Assembly (NCBI GenBank): GCA_043228905.1
Contig: JBHGNT010000010.1
Span: 15,872,001 to 15,936,000, forward strand
Reading direction: 5' to 3'
Length of the DNA stretch: 64,000 bases
Source of the DNA: Azolla caroliniana
Lineage: Eukaryota; Polypodiophyta
Position 1 is the stretch's first letter; each line of letters opens with the position of its first letter. Of the stretch, positions 12,014 through 22,452 are shown piece by piece. The notes below the pieces were generated by a model, which saw only the letters and a list, made by a program, of their open reading frames with translations, was not told where the DNA came from and ran no database searches. The translations under genes were made by a program, and so were the position numbers.

Positions 12014-12568
12014 TGTCGTGGCGCAATCTAGCCTTAGGGAGAAATTAAGCCGAACGCGTAGGATCAGGCACTTGCACGTATATATACAAACTTAGCCTCT
12101 GGGTGTGGACACATGTAAATAACGAAGGACTAACAAGCGCTAGGAACGATGATTTAACAGTTACTTTAAGTGTTCGCACGAATTCAGTGGGAGATGGGAA
12201 TGGTGCGAGGAGATCGAGGACAATCTCGGTCCAAAGCGGCGGCTTAACTACTTGATGTAACAACCCTCTCTCTTCTTGGTCTATAAAAGGAGGTGGAGAG
12301 GACTAAGTTAGGGTTTATCCTGGTTGTGTTGTGTTTCTGATTGAGTGGTGCCAAGAGCTCGTCACTGCCAACCGGCATCCAATCTGGAACAATACGGGTA
12401 CCCAATTTCGTGTGCCTATAGTCCCGACATCCGAGAACCGATCCGGACTGGACTCGTGATCGCTAAACGATCCGGACAACCTTCTTGCTCTCTCCCTTCT
12501 CGTACTCCCTAGTCTAAGACCCTCGTGGTCCCGCCATTTCCGACACGTATGCACGGATATCCGTGACA
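12014..12568 (+). mobile_element. Solo D-type LTR in gypsy F
   Basis: Starts TGTCGTGGCG and ends TATCCGTGACA. ACGG flanks both sides (12010-12013 and 12569-12572), and removing the LTR plus one ACGG restores the RNase H frame. It has a TATA box GTCTATAAAAGG near 12280 and the D-type 3' block CGTGGTCCCGCC. About 555 bp. Confidence 0.8.
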
Positions 12569-13251
12569 ACGGTATACCGATACTGAGCAGAATCAAGTTT
12601 CTTACTCTCAAATGCTATTGGTTTACCATCTTGATGTAAGACAACACCTATAGCATAATCGCTTGCATCGGTTTCAACCTCAAAAGGTTTTGAAGGATCG
12701 GGTAAAAGAAGCGAAGGAGCCTTGCACACAAAGTCCTTGAGTTCCTTAAAGGCGAGGTCTAGTGTAGGATTCCACACAATAGGTTTTGTAGACTTACATG
12801 TTTGACCTTTGAGGAGATCAGTAAATGGCGTCGTTAATTGGGAGTAATTACGAAGACATTTTCGCAAAAACCCAACAAAACCAAGGAATGATCGAACTTC
12901 TCGAATATTCCGAAGAGTGGGCCAAACTTTGACTTTCTCGATGCGAGAAGGATCAATTTCAACTCCTCGTTCGGTTATGAGATGTCCACGATAAGTAATT
13001 GATTTCTTGAAGAACTTGCATTTTGAGATCTTCGCGTAGAATTGCTTGTCGCGCAATGTTTGTAAAACAAAGCAGACATGTTTAGCATGTTCTTCTAATG
13101 CACGACTATAAACTAGAATATCATCCAAGAAAATAACGACAAATTTTCCAAGTTGTTCTCAGAAAATGTCATTCATTTCTGGTTGAAATGTGGCCGGAGC
13201 ATTGGTCAAACCAAAAGGCATAACCAAAAACTCATAATGGCCATAGCGCGT
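12569..13251 (-). pseudogene. Gypsy F RT palm/thumb and RNase H start
   Basis: Contains [13 protein letters not shown], the catalytic FLDDILVYS, the thumb block VRSFLGFVGFLRKC and the RNase H start FEVETDASDYAIG. One in-frame stop follows MNDIF. The frame resumes in the segment below 12013 after a solo LTR. Confidence 0.9.
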
Positions 13252-13980
13252 TGTCGTAGTGTATTTTGTACACTACGTGAAAAACGTATATAGTATTAGA
13301 TTCAATAAAAAATGAAGAAATAGAAGAAAATAGCAAAATAAATGGAACATGCATAGGGCAAGATTCAAACCTTGCACCTCCATGTTAATAATGTAATGTC
13401 TTACCATTACACTAGCATTTCATTAGTGTTAAAGCATAGATGTCCCACATAGAAAGGTAAATTCACGCTAGGATAAACATTAGAAAAACGCATAACAAAA
13501 GAAAAAGCTACACATACACATCTAGCGTGCATGATAAAAAACGCACAAGTTAGAAAAAAGCATGATCACTTTAGATAAAGCATATAGTCTATCTATAGGA
13601 AAAGCATGGGGTCTATAGTTAGAGAAAAAGCATAGATTACTAAGACTTCCTCATCACTACATAAGGATGGGGAGCACAATGTAATTGTGTGTGAAAAATA
13701 TTTGGAAACTGGATATGTTTCTAAAAAACACCAATTAATAAACTATACTCGTGGGATTCACGAGAATTCTATATCATTCTCTTTCAACCGAAGTTTATAT
13801 TCTTATATTCATATTGATTAATCTAATACAATACACTCGTGGGATTCACGAGTTTGCTATAACTCTTTCTTACAACATATTTATATTCTTATTAGCCTTA
13901 AAACTCTCCTCTTCCTAGTCCAAAACCCCGGTGGTTCCCACCCGACTCACGCAAACGATCCGGAGCCGAAAGGCACGACA
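13252..13980 (+). repeat. Element E 5' LTR
   Basis: 729 bp, TGTCGT...ACGACA. It carries an antisense tRNA-like module at about 13352-13420 and two copies of CTCGTGGGATTCACGAG, an inverted-repeat motif, at about 13748 and 13836. Its 3' end CCGAAAGGCACGACA resembles that of the D-type LTR at 19004. Confidence 0.95.
13352..13420 (-). other. tRNA-like module in element E LTR
   Basis: Minus strand: A-box-like TAGTGTAATGG (13404-13414) and B-box-like GGTTTGAATCT (13361-13371), about 32 bp apart, with ATGCTAG and CTATGCAT able to pair as an acceptor-like stem. The T-stem is imperfect, so this is not a working tRNA gene. The same module is in the other LTR at 16105-16173. Confidence 0.55.
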
Positions 13981-14019
13981 CAAGTTGGTGAACCCGACGT
14001 GAAGGCGGGTGGCAAGGAG

Positions 14020-15696
14020 ATGGAGAATCAACAAGAGGCGATGAACATGATGATGATGATGTTCGAACGGATGCTACAAGAACAACGTGCGATGTCGGAG
14101 ATGAAGGCGGCAGTAGAGCGGCTTCTGCGACGAAACGGGGAATTCAACGGTAAGGGTGTGTCACGCTACCTACGTGAATATAAGGCGGAGATGATGCAAT
14201 ATCGGATACCGGAAGGATTGCAAGTGATATCCTTTAACCGGGTGGCCTCGGACGAACTACAAGAGAGAATCCACAAGATACAACAACAAAACTCGACATG
14301 GGAGTCCTTTGAAGAAGCTTTACGAGAGGCATATGACTACGAGAGATCGAAGGGACGAGATCGACGAGAATTCGACGAATGGGTGGCGTCGGAGAAGACT
14401 CACCGAAGTGCAACGCAAGCGTTCCTAGAGTTCGAGCATCGTTTTGCTCGACTCTCGGAGCGGGAACGAAGATTGGTGGGAGGAGATAAAGTCTTAATGT
14501 TCGTAAGATCGATCGATCGGAAAGAAAGGATGGACATTGGGATCGAACTCGAAGATGATGACGGTGCGAACGGCCTTACCGAGGATTGGGCCAAAGTCGA
14601 AAGGGTATGTCGAAGACATGATGAAAGGAAGCTGAGAATCTCGTCAACAACGACATGGCCCATGAAGGATGGTCGATTGAGGAAAAACGATGAAGCCAAT
14701 ATGAAGGCCGAAATACAACATGATGGTACCACGGGAGAAAGAGTGGAACAAGACACCCACTCGTCTTGTGAAAGAACGATGGCGAAGGATAAGGCCGATA
14801 ATTCAAGTGTAGAAGGAAATTTCGGGATACAAGTGCCCGAGACATCGGGTCAAAAAGGGGTAAGCATAATAGATGTTTGCATAATTGATGCAGATAAAGA
14901 GTGTGAAGCGGATGTGATTAAGGAGGTAGCCACAAAAGACGAAATCGAATCGGAGGTGGCTATGGACGAATCAATGGCGGATTGCCATATCGAGACTTCC
15001 CCACCACTGATTCCAGAGACTCCGGCGGTTGCGATCGAAAGGCAATGTGAGACCGAAGAGACGGAAGGTGGCGGAGAGAAAACGAATGTCGAAGCCGACG
15101 AATACGATGAAGAGATAGCCGAGAAGAATGCTAAGGGTGAAACTACGAAAGAAGGTAATACCGAGGATTCATGCCAACAATATCTAGAGACTTCGGCGGT
15201 TGTGTCCGAGAACCAACGTGAGACCGGAGAGACGGGAGATGGCGGCGAGGAAGGTAAAGTCGGAAGTCGGTTCGGATGGAAAATGATCCATCCGAAATTC
15301 CAATCTAAAAGAAAGTGCGACAATGCGGAGGTCGGGTCTACGACGGGAGAAGCGCGTAATACAGAGCACGCTCTACGGCGAATAAAGAAACGCGTGTTAT
15401 GGCGAATAAAGAAGCACGCGCTACGGCGAGAAAAGAAGCATGCATTACAACCACACGAGGACCGAACAACGAGCACATATCGGAGGACCTACGTAGCGAA
15501 CAACGGAAAGAAGTGCCGAAAGTCGAACCGGACAAGGCAGGTGAAAACGAAGAAAAGAAAGCAAATCCGGACGAAAAGAAAAGAAAAGAAACCGACCCGA
15601 AAGAGCACTGAATCGGTAAAAACCGATCAACCGAGTCCGGATCGACCGAATACAAATTGGAAAGGAAGCCGAACTAAACGAAAGACGATCCGATGA
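14020..15696 (+). CDS. Gag-like protein of element E
   Basis: 558 aa from ATG at 14020, 18 bp after the primer-site-like motif. Residues 1-40 are Met- and Gln-rich. Residues about 45-215 form a retrotransposon Gag domain (GEFNGKGVSRYLREYKAEMM, STWESFEEALREAYDY, AFLEFEHRFARLSERERRL, LTEDWAKVERVC). It is clearly related to the Gag fragment on the minus strand near 18900 (RFNGKDATSYLEAYQAEMM). Residues 230-420 are acidic and hold an internal duplication (ETPAVAIERQCETEETEGG and ETSAVVSENQRETGETGDG). The last 130 residues are very Lys/Arg-rich with no CCHC zinc knuckle, so RNA binding may rest on this tail. No protease or RT motif follows. The ORF is intact. Confidence 0.85.
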   Translation: MENQQEAMNMMMMMFERMLQEQRAMSEMKAAVERLLRRNGEFNGKGVSRYLREYKAEMMQYRIPEGLQVISFNRVASDELQERIHKIQQQNSTWESFEEALREAYDYERSKGRDRREFDEWVASEKTHRSATQAFLEFEHRFARLSERERRLVGGDKVLMFVRSIDRKERMDIGIELEDDDGANGLTEDWAKVERVCRRHDERKLRISSTTTWPMKDGRLRKNDEANMKAEIQHDGTTGERVEQDTHSSCERTMAKDKADNSSVEGNFGIQVPETSGQKGVSIIDVCIIDADKECEADVIKEVATKDEIESEVAMDESMADCHIETSPPLIPETPAVAIERQCETEETEGGGEKTNVEADEYDEEIAEKNAKGETTKEGNTEDSCQQYLETSAVVSENQRETGETGDGGEEGKVGSRFGWKMIHPKFQSKRKCDNAEVGSTTGEARNTEHALRRIKKRVLWRIKKHALRREKKHALQPHEDRTTSTYRRTYVANNGKKCRKSNRTRQVKTKKRKQIRTKRKEKKPTRKSTESVKTDQPSPDRPNTNWKGSRTKRKTIR

Positions 15697-16004
15697 GACC
15701 GAATCGGAAGTAAGCTAATCCGACTAAACCGAAAATCCGAAAAGAAGTCGAGATTGATGAAGAAAAGAAAGAGGGCAAGAAAAGATACTACCGCGGATGA
15801 CAAGGACCAAGCGGGCCATGCAAAAAGCGAACATAGAATATGGTGGATCGGATGGCGACAATGGTTCGGGTGGAAAGAATGGGTCTACTCAAAATGGAGA
15901 GACAAAGTTGACATAGCGGGACAAACGGAGGATGAAGGAGGAGACTAACAAACACCAACTACTTCGGCACATACCGGAGGATGTGCGGGTTTGGAGGGGG
16001 TGAG

Positions 16005-16733
16005 TGTCGTAGTGTATTTTGTACACTACGTGAAAAACGTATATAGTATTAGATTCAATAAAAAATGAAGAAATAGAAGAAAATAGCAAAATAAATGGAA
16101 CATGCATAGGGCAAGATTCAAACCTTGCACCTCCATGTTAATAATGTAATGTCTTACCATTACACTAGCATTTCATTAGTGTTAAAGCATAGATGTCCCA
16201 CATAGAAAGGTAAATTCACGCTAGGATAAACATTAGAAAAACGCATAACAAAAGAAAAAGCTACACATACACATCTAGCGTGCATGATAAAAAACGCACA
16301 AGTTAGAAAAAAGCATGATCACTTTAGATAAAGCATATAGTCTATCTATAGGAAAAGCATGGGGTCTATAGTTAGAGAAAAAGCATAGATTACTAAGACT
16401 TCCTCATCACTACATAAGGATGGGGAGCACAATGTAATTGTGTGTGAAAAATATTTGGAAACTGGATATGTTTCTAAAAAACACCAATTAATAAACTATA
16501 CTCGTGGGATTCACGAGAATTCTATATCATTCTCTTTCAACCGAAGTTTATATTCTTATATTCATATTGATTAATCTAATACAATACACTCGTGGGATTC
16601 ACGAGTTTGCTATAACTCTTTCTTACAACATATTTATATTCTTATTAGCCTTAAAACTCTCCTCTTCCTAGTCCAAAACCCCGGTGGTTCCCACCCGACT
16701 CACGCAAACGATCCGGAGCCGAAAGGCACGACA
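16005..16733 (+). repeat. Element E 3' LTR
   Basis: 729 bp and apparently identical to the 5' LTR along its whole length, preceded by the polypurine tract. After it the gypsy F RT frame resumes. Confidence 0.95.
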
Positions 16734-17340
16734 ACGTATGAAATGTCGTTTTAGGAACATCGTCCTCACTTATACGAATTTGATGGTAGCTCGTACGGAG
16801 ATCAAGTTTCGTAAAATACCGAGCTCCCTAGAGACGGACAATTAGATCATCAGCCTGGGGCAATGGATATGAATTCTTGATCATCACTTTATTCAGGCGT
16901 CGGTAATTGATACACATATGCCATGTGCCCTCTTTCTTTTTTACCAAGAGAACATGTGCACCCCATGGAGATTTACTATAACGTATATAACCCATTCGTA
17001 AATAGTCCTTAAGTTGCTTAGATACCTCATCCTCTTCGGATCGACTTAAGCGATAAGGAGGTATACTTATTGGTGCAACGCTAGGTACAATATCTATATG
17101 ATGGTCTATATTACGTTTAGGAGGTAACCCATGTGGTAGTTCACTTGGAAAAACATCACGAAAATCATTTAAGATTTCATCGAGTTGTTGTTGTTCAAAA
17201 TATGATAATTGAACCGAGATATTATCGATATTGTAAACGTGAATGTCCGGATCATGCACACAATAAAATAAAGTAGAACAAGACAACTCAGATATTGATG
17301 GAGAGGAAACAATCTGTAAAAACGAAGGTGCGGAAACGTT
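16734..17340 (-). pseudogene. Gypsy F RT N-terminal part
   Basis: Reads [15 protein letters not shown], then [32 protein letters not shown] and [16 protein letters not shown], the usual gypsy RT fingers. An in-frame stop follows IVRL near 16826. The upstream end is cut by the LTR of the neighbouring copia element. Confidence 0.85.
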
Positions 17341-17364
17341 AGACAACCAACTTAGCTCGATAGC

Positions 17365-17419
<55 letters not shown>

Positions 17420-18545
17420 TAACACACATAAGGTACGTAGAAGAGACAAAGAAAGAGCAGAACAACTTAAATCTATTATCAACACAATAATAGTTCTTTG
17501 TACATACAACGTGCTCAACATCACTATTTATACAAGTCCTAAGAGGACTGACAGAGGTACAATGTACTTAATGATCACACGAGCGTCTGACACTAACTAC
17601 GAGACATTAACTACCTAGTAGTCTAGGCTGCTACTAGGCTTCCGGTTACTGCTTGATCCGGCTAACCGGCTCCCCAGCTCACCGACTCGCTTGCTCACCG
17701 GCTCACTGATCTGGGTCACCCTTCTGGATGCCGATCCGGATCTGGTTGAGCTTGCCGCTCAACACTCCCCCTCAAGCTCAACTTGAGGTCGGATCGTAGT
17801 GTCAATCTCCATGGCAGACGGTCCTTCCACCCGGCTCCTTCTAGCGTCACTCCGCCTCGCTCGCGCTCCTCGTCAGGTCCGGTCCCGTTTGCCGCGACCC
17901 TTCTACTTTTGTGCACCTCGACCTCCCCGGTCGGCTTGTCTGCTCAACAGGCCCAATTCAGCCCCCTCGCTGTTGTGACTTCGGTGCTTGCCGATTCGTC
18001 GATTCCTTCGTGTTGGCATTGACTTTCACTTCCTTCTCGTCCTCTTGGCCTTGAATTGATCCGATTCTTCCAAATCGGCTATCTCCGATTCGTTCCAGCT
18101 CTTGTCTGAATCGGTTGCTCCTGATTCGTCTTCCGGTTCCAGGACCTTCACCACATCGGACCATGTCTAGGTCTTCGCCTTCTTCTTTCGGTCGGCTCTG
18201 TCTTTCTTGACTCTGTCACCGTTGCCGCTTGTTTCGACTTGTTTGGATGTGTCAACTTCCTTTGTCGACTCGACTCCTTTCTTCTTCTTGTCTCTCCCTT
18301 TGTCAGTTCTTCCCTCACTGGCGCAATCGGCAGTTTCTTTGCCTTTGCCCGTTCCGGTGTCTTTGACCGTTCTCCCCCTCAAGTGTGGCACGTTGAGATG
18401 TTGAACACCAAGCATTTCGGTGAAATGCTGCAACTTGCCCGATCCGAGCGGTTTGGTGAAGATGTCGGCAACTTGTCGATCCGTATGAACATACCGAAGT
18501 TCAACTTCACCGCTTAGGACAGGGTTGAAGCACGCTATGGTGTAC
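17341..18545 (-). mobile_element. Copia element H-prime, 3' end with LTR
   Basis: Minus strand. The 3' LTR runs 17764 to about 17341 (starts TGTTGAGCGGCAAGC) and includes a long (GA)n tract, 17368-17416 on the plus strand. A polypurine tract (CTTGAGGGGGAG) abuts it. Upstream is the RNase H end VHTDRQVADIFTKPL plus a charged extension. Everything upstream of 18545 is lost. Related to element H but clearly a different copy. Confidence 0.8.
17765..18545 (-). pseudogene. Copia RNase H end and charged extension
   Basis: GEVELRYVHTDRQVADIFTK is the copia RNase H C-terminus. After LRGRTV the frame runs on for well over 100 residues of Lys/Glu-rich sequence (GRDKKKKGVES, DRVKKDRADRKKK), then decays through stops and frameshifts. 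In one frame the end reads VELEGEC and stops inside the first bases of the LTR, as in element H. Confidence 0.75.
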
Positions 18546-18601
18546 CAAAAAAGTATTGTTTTTGGCAAAAAAAAACACGAGTACTATTAGTACTGAGTGA
18601 T
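18546..18601. other. Junction, A-rich
   Basis: Short A-rich join between the copia fragment and the gypsy Gag fragment. No feature recognised. Confidence 0.4.
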
Positions 18602-19003
18602 TTAAAAAAAATCAAAAATAATTAAAATCTTTTTAGGGAGTGGTGTACGTTGCATTAAAGTCAGGGAATGGGTGGGGGGACAATTGTCATCGAAGTTGTA
18701 CCTTTCGAGGAACTGCCCCTCGAAATCCGCCCAAGTACCGTAGTCTACTTGCACCTCGAGCACCTTAGCATGGATGCTCAGCATAATGACCCGAGGGTAT
18801 CCGGGCAGTCGTGTGTCCTCGGAAATATCCCTCATCATCATTTCGGCTTGGTAAGCCTCAAGGTAGCTCGTCGCGTCTTTGCCATTGAATCGGCCTATCG
18901 CAGCGACTATCGACTCGACGGCTTTGTCGAGGGCACTCGTGCCCTCTTGAGCATTCACTAGGCAGTCGACAACCACCCCTTTTCACTTCAGGTTCACCAA
19001 AGA
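18602..19003 (-). pseudogene. D-family gypsy gag, N-terminal fragment
   Basis: Minus strand, starting after a TTGGTGAACC primer-site-like motif (18991-19000). Reads IGRFNGKDATSYLEAYQAEM, VLEVQVDYGTWADFEGQFL and ERYNFDD, the same Gag family as element E. It breaks off near 18680. Element E may have derived from, or be helped by, a family of this type; that link is inference. Confidence 0.75.
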
Positions 19004-19296
19004 TGTCGTGGATGTGTTGAAATGGGATGGGGCCATGAGGGTCTCGAACCAAGGAGCCGTTGAGAGTAAGAAGGTCATTCGGAAATCTTCATCGGATCGG
19101 TTCCCAGATGCCGGACAGTGCGTGGGCGGGTTCAAAGATGTGAGTTTGTCCGAACCGGTCGTTGGATAACAAGCAACTAGCACACAGGCTCAGTACTCGG
19201 GTAAACGCGAGCGACAGATTGGAGATACGTACTCAACACACAGAGAACAATCAGATACAATGAAATGAAATAGATTAAACAAGGGAGGAATACAAC
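19004..19296 (-). mobile_element. D-type LTR, 5' LTR of the minus gypsy fragment
   Basis: Its 3' end CATCCACGACA lies at 19004, three bases from the primer site. Inner block GGTTCGAGACCCTCATGG matches other D-type LTRs near 44875 and 12525. It is cut by the start of the J LTR at 19297. Confidence 0.65.
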
Positions 19297-19609
19297 TGGC
19301 ATAAGCATATGCCACACCACCGTGGAAGGTGGGGATTGAACCCAAGACCTCCGGGTCTCCATTGGACAACCCTACCAACTAAGCTACATCCATCTATACA
19401 TCCTTATATTCAAATCCAACTCCATGTATGGTAGATTGAACATTGGAAGTTCCTAGCTTGGATGCATTCTCTATTCCTAGCTAGCACACATACCTCTACC
19501 GTCTTGTTCAAATACTCAAGTGCACCTTGGAAGTCAAGTTCTTGTTCTTTTTCTCTCCCCTAGTTCTTAGTCTCATCTTCATTCTACTCTATTATACTCA
19601 TCCGTGACA
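19297..19609 (+). mobile_element. Gypsy J 5' LTR with tRNA-like module
   Basis: Starts TGGCATAAGCATATGCC and ends TCCGTGACA. A second copy (42722-42657 inverted, plus 43846-44180) shows the intact ends TGTCATAG and CTATGACA. The first 100 bp hold an antisense tRNA-like sequence: A box TAGCTTAGTTGG (19375-19386, minus strand, full match to the consensus) and B-box-like GGTTCAATCCC (19332-19342). Confidence 0.75.
19330..19392 (-). other. tRNA-like module in gypsy J LTR
   Basis: Minus-strand A box TAGCTTAGTTGG and B-box-like GGTTCAATCCC with tRNA-like spacing. It could also be read as a tRNA-derived SINE head; its place next to the LTR terminus in two J copies favours an LTR component. Confidence 0.6.
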
Positions 19610-19637
19610 GTTTGTTCACCTTCCTCTTCTTGCTACC

Positions 19638-20071
19638 ATGTTTGACTCCGTCGACAACCTAAACCAAGTAATGGCAACCTTGCAACAACTTCAACTCAAA
19701 AATAAAATCCTTCAGGAATCATTACGAGAGCTTCAATCCTAGCCACAACTGTCGTCGGCACCTAGCCCAACCACTTCCTCTTCCCATCCATATGTCCTTG
19801 AACCAACCGTTAGCCTACCCGACAAATTCAACGACACGAGGCCGTATCTTCGCAGCTTCATCAATCATATTCAGCTTATCATCCGTTTACAACCCCAACG
19901 CTATACTAACGACTTTTCTCGGGTCGGCCTCGTCGGCACCCTTCTCTCCAGGCTGGCGCAAGCGTGGTTTGCACCCTTGGTCGAGACCTCATCCCCTCTC
20001 TTAGAAAACTTCCCCGCTTTCCTTACTGAGCTCGAAGCTACATTCTGCGAGACAGTCCAACGACGAATGGC
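19638..20071 (+). pseudogene. Gypsy J gag, 5' part
   Basis: Starts MFDSVDNLNQVMATLQQLQ, a coiled-coil-like Gag N-terminus, with a TAG at 19740-19742 where Gln is likely. Then [40 protein letters not shown] and FPAFLTELEATFCET, matching the Gag of G2 at 61850. Split by copia H at 20071. Confidence 0.85.
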
Positions 20072-20526
20072 TGTTGAGAGACAAGCTCAACATCGGCCGG
20101 ATCGGCTGAAGAAGCCGAGGACCGGATCGGTTGGGACCGATATGTTAGGCCGAATGCATAAACCGGTACGCAGACCGGTGCGTAGGTAGGGCCGGATCGG
20201 TGCGTAAACCAGGAGGCCGTTAGGAAAGATATTCCGTGAGGAATATATTTGGGAGTTAGTGTAGGAGCTCTTAGTGAGCATTGAAGTACTGTCAGTACTT
20301 CGGTCAGTCCTTCTAGGACTTGTATAAAAGTGTTCATTGAACACACATATGTATAGAGAATGGTGAATAGAGTTTTTTGAATATTGTTCTTGTATTTTCT
20401 CTCTATCACTCTCTCTATCTCTCTGTCTCTCCCGTGTATACTGTGTAAGCTCAAGCTCTCCATTAAACCTGAGTTTTCTTCCTTCTGTTCGGTCTTCATA
20501 CTTGCTTCCGCACGTTACTCTTTACA
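20072..20526 (+). repeat. Copia H 5' LTR
   Basis: TGTTGAGAGACAAGC to TACTCTTTACA, followed at once by the primer site. U5 holds a short CT-rich tract. Confidence 0.95.
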
Positions 20527-20598
20527 TGGTATCAGAGCGCGAGGGTTGAGAACCTCTCTGCAGCCGACACAACTTGACGAAGAAGAACAAGAAGAACG

Positions 20599-21612
20599 AT
20601 GGATAGAGGCATGGCGAGCTCGCTTCCAACAGAGAAGCTCGACAGAACCAACTACGTGTCTTGGTCCTACAAGATGCACCAGTACCTGCTCGGGCACAGC
20701 TACTGGAGTTATGTCGAAGGAGCTAATGACGCGACACCCGAATCGACACACAGAGACTTCCCGTCGTGGGAGCAATCGGCGAGCAGGGTATTATACTGCT
20801 TCGCGTCGTGTGTGGGCGAACAACTATTGAGCTATGTTCGGGATGCAAAGACGCCGAAGGGTGCGTGGGAAAATCTGAAGAAGATTTTCGCCGCGAGCAC
20901 CACAGCCAGGAAGCTTCAGCTCCGACAAGAGTTGAACAACCTACGACAACGCGACTTGTCGGTGGCGGACTATACCTCGAAGATCAAAGATATCTGCGAC
21001 TCCCTCGCCTCCATAGAGGTGAACATCGAGGAGAGCGAGATGGTCCAGATCTGTCTCGGAGGTTTGGCGTCGAAGTTCGGAGCGGTCCGAACGATTGTGT
21101 GTACCCGGGAGAATACGCCGTCCTTTTTCGACTTACAGCCAATGCTCCTGGTAGAGGAGAACCACGCGGGTGCGTCTACAAGCACGCACACCGACAACAA
21201 AATGTTGTACACGGAGAGAGATAGGCCCCGTGGACGTGGAGGACGAGGCGAGTCGGGGCGCAATGGAGGCGGCCGATGAGATCAAGGAAGAAGGCACCAA
21301 AGTGATGCCGACAACAACTCCGAACCCTCTGAAAACAGGGGGAGTCGAAGCGATGAGAACCGGCAAGGGAAGGCCATCATGGAGTGCTGGTACTGTGGCA
21401 AGAAAGGCCACAGGGAAAGTGAGTGCTGGAAGAAGCGCGCCGATTCGGAGAGAACCAGTTCCGGAAACGGCTCCAGACATACCGACAAGGGAAATCGGCA
21501 ACGATCGCACTACGCCGAAGACTCCGGGAGAGCCGGAGAAGGGTCTATCTTCGTGACAAGACACGAAGCAAACTCAATGAAACGAACCACCCCGAGATCA
21601 GACGAGTCATAA
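20599..21612 (+). pseudogene. Copia H gag
   Basis: Frame one (20599-21279) reads LPTEKLDRTNYVSWSYKMHQ, KTPKGAWENLKKIF, TSKIKDICDSLASI and EMVQICLGGLASKFG, then a GRGGRG basic segment. A frameshift near 21280 moves the CCHC knuckle CWYCGKKGHRESEC to the frame 21379-21612. Gag packages the element RNA; here it is broken. Confidence 0.85.
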
Positions 21613-22452
21613 GGAGTGGTTCTCGTACCTTGAAAAACCGATACAACTTGGAGTAGTCGCAACTGGAGACGACACTCCGCATCCGATCGCGAATGTCGGA
21701 GAAGTTCCCCTTAGCCATGTCGGGCAGAAAGGGAAACTCATGAATGTGTTGCACGTTCCGACAATCACGAAGAACTTGGTCTTGGTTGGACAGAGCGTCG
21801 ACCAAGGGATGGAGGTTCGGTTTACACACCTCGGGTGCTTCATTGAGGAAGAAGGCCGTGTGATTGCGCAAGGGCGTAGAGACGGGAGGATGTTCATCCT
21901 CGATTCCACTGACGGCGGCACCACAATGTTTGCGAAGGGACAAAAATCCGAGTCAGACATTGACTTGTGGCACAAGCGGATAGGCCACGTCAACTACCAG
22001 TGGCTTCAAGATCTGCAATCGAAACAGGTAGTGTTAGGATTGCCCAAATTTAGTGGCCGAAAGGCACAAATTTGTGAAGCCTGCCAACTCGGGAAGCAAC
22101 ACCGACTTCCTTTCCCCAACGAGCGAAACCGGAGCCAGAACAAGCTCGACCTTATACACTCCGATGTATGGGGGCCGTCACAAAACGTTAGTCTTGGCGG
22201 GAGCCGATATTTCGTCTCCTTCATCGACGACCACACGCGGCACACGTAGATCTACCTCGTTGAGAGGAAGAGCGAAGTCTTCGACTGTTTCCGGGACCTC
22301 AAAGGGTTCGTGGAAACAGAAACGAACGAAAGATCAAGTGCTTGCGGTCGGATGGCGGGAAAGAGTACTTTTCTGGTCAATTCAACGGTTATCTACAACA
22401 AATGGGAATTCGGCGCGAATTCAGTTGTAGATACACGCCGGAGTAGAACGGT
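21613..22452 (+). pseudogene. Copia H pre-integrase and integrase core
   Basis: HKEW follows the zinc knuckle directly, so the segment with the protease DSGA motif, present in the related copy near 60040, is missing. Then ATGDDTPHPIANVGEVPL, LHVPTITKNLVLVGQ, the HHCC integrase zinc finger (LWHKRIGHVN, ICEACQLGK) and DLIHSDVWGP, FIDDHTR. Stops occur at 22247-22249 and at 22444-22446 (TAG in the conserved TPxQNGVAER, normally Gln). Confidence 0.8.

Larger units (their letters stand above)
13252..16733 (+). mobile_element. Element E: complete gag-only LTR retrotransposon
   Basis: A 3482-bp element with two 729-bp LTRs (13252-13980 and 16005-16733) that I read as identical, ending TGTCGT...ACGACA. 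Internal DNA is only 2024 bp: a primer-site-like TTGGTGAACCCGACGTGA at 13985-14002, one long Gag-type ORF and a purine tract GGAGGGGGTGAG against the 3' LTR. There is no protease, RT, RNase H or integrase. It sits inside gypsy F RT; the flanks share CGT, but a clean 5-bp duplication is not visible. This is the architecture of a non-autonomous gag-only (TR-GAG-like) element, and the identical LTRs argue for very recent movement using enzymes supplied in trans. Confidence 0.9.
10801..17340 (-). mobile_element. Ty3/gypsy element F, interrupted pol
   Basis: One minus-strand gypsy pol can be followed across two later insertions. RT N-terminus: 17340-16734. RT palm to RNase H: 13251-12569. RNase H and integrase zinc region: 12013-11521. 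Integrase core to C-terminus: 11520-10801. The frame joins correctly across both insertions (KTTFHT to RYGHYE, and SAQYRY to EKELFAV). Gag, protease and both of its LTRs are missing. The integrase C-terminus has the GQKVFLCVPHNSKTL block. Confidence 0.85.

Noticed and set aside
13352-13420. Functional tRNA gene in the element E LTR
   Set aside because: T-stem pairing and the anticodon arm are poor, and the sequence is repeated exactly in both LTRs. Kept as a tRNA-like module only.
14400-15655. Minus-strand ORFs opposite the element E Gag (up to 208 codons)
   Set aside because: They are Ser/Phe-rich mirror frames of an acidic/basic coding strand, with no domain.
19163-19440. Independent tRNA-derived SINE
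   Set aside because: The tRNA-like part sits at the terminus of LTR J in two copies and is followed by J-specific LTR sequence, so an LTR component is favoured, though a SINE origin is not excluded.
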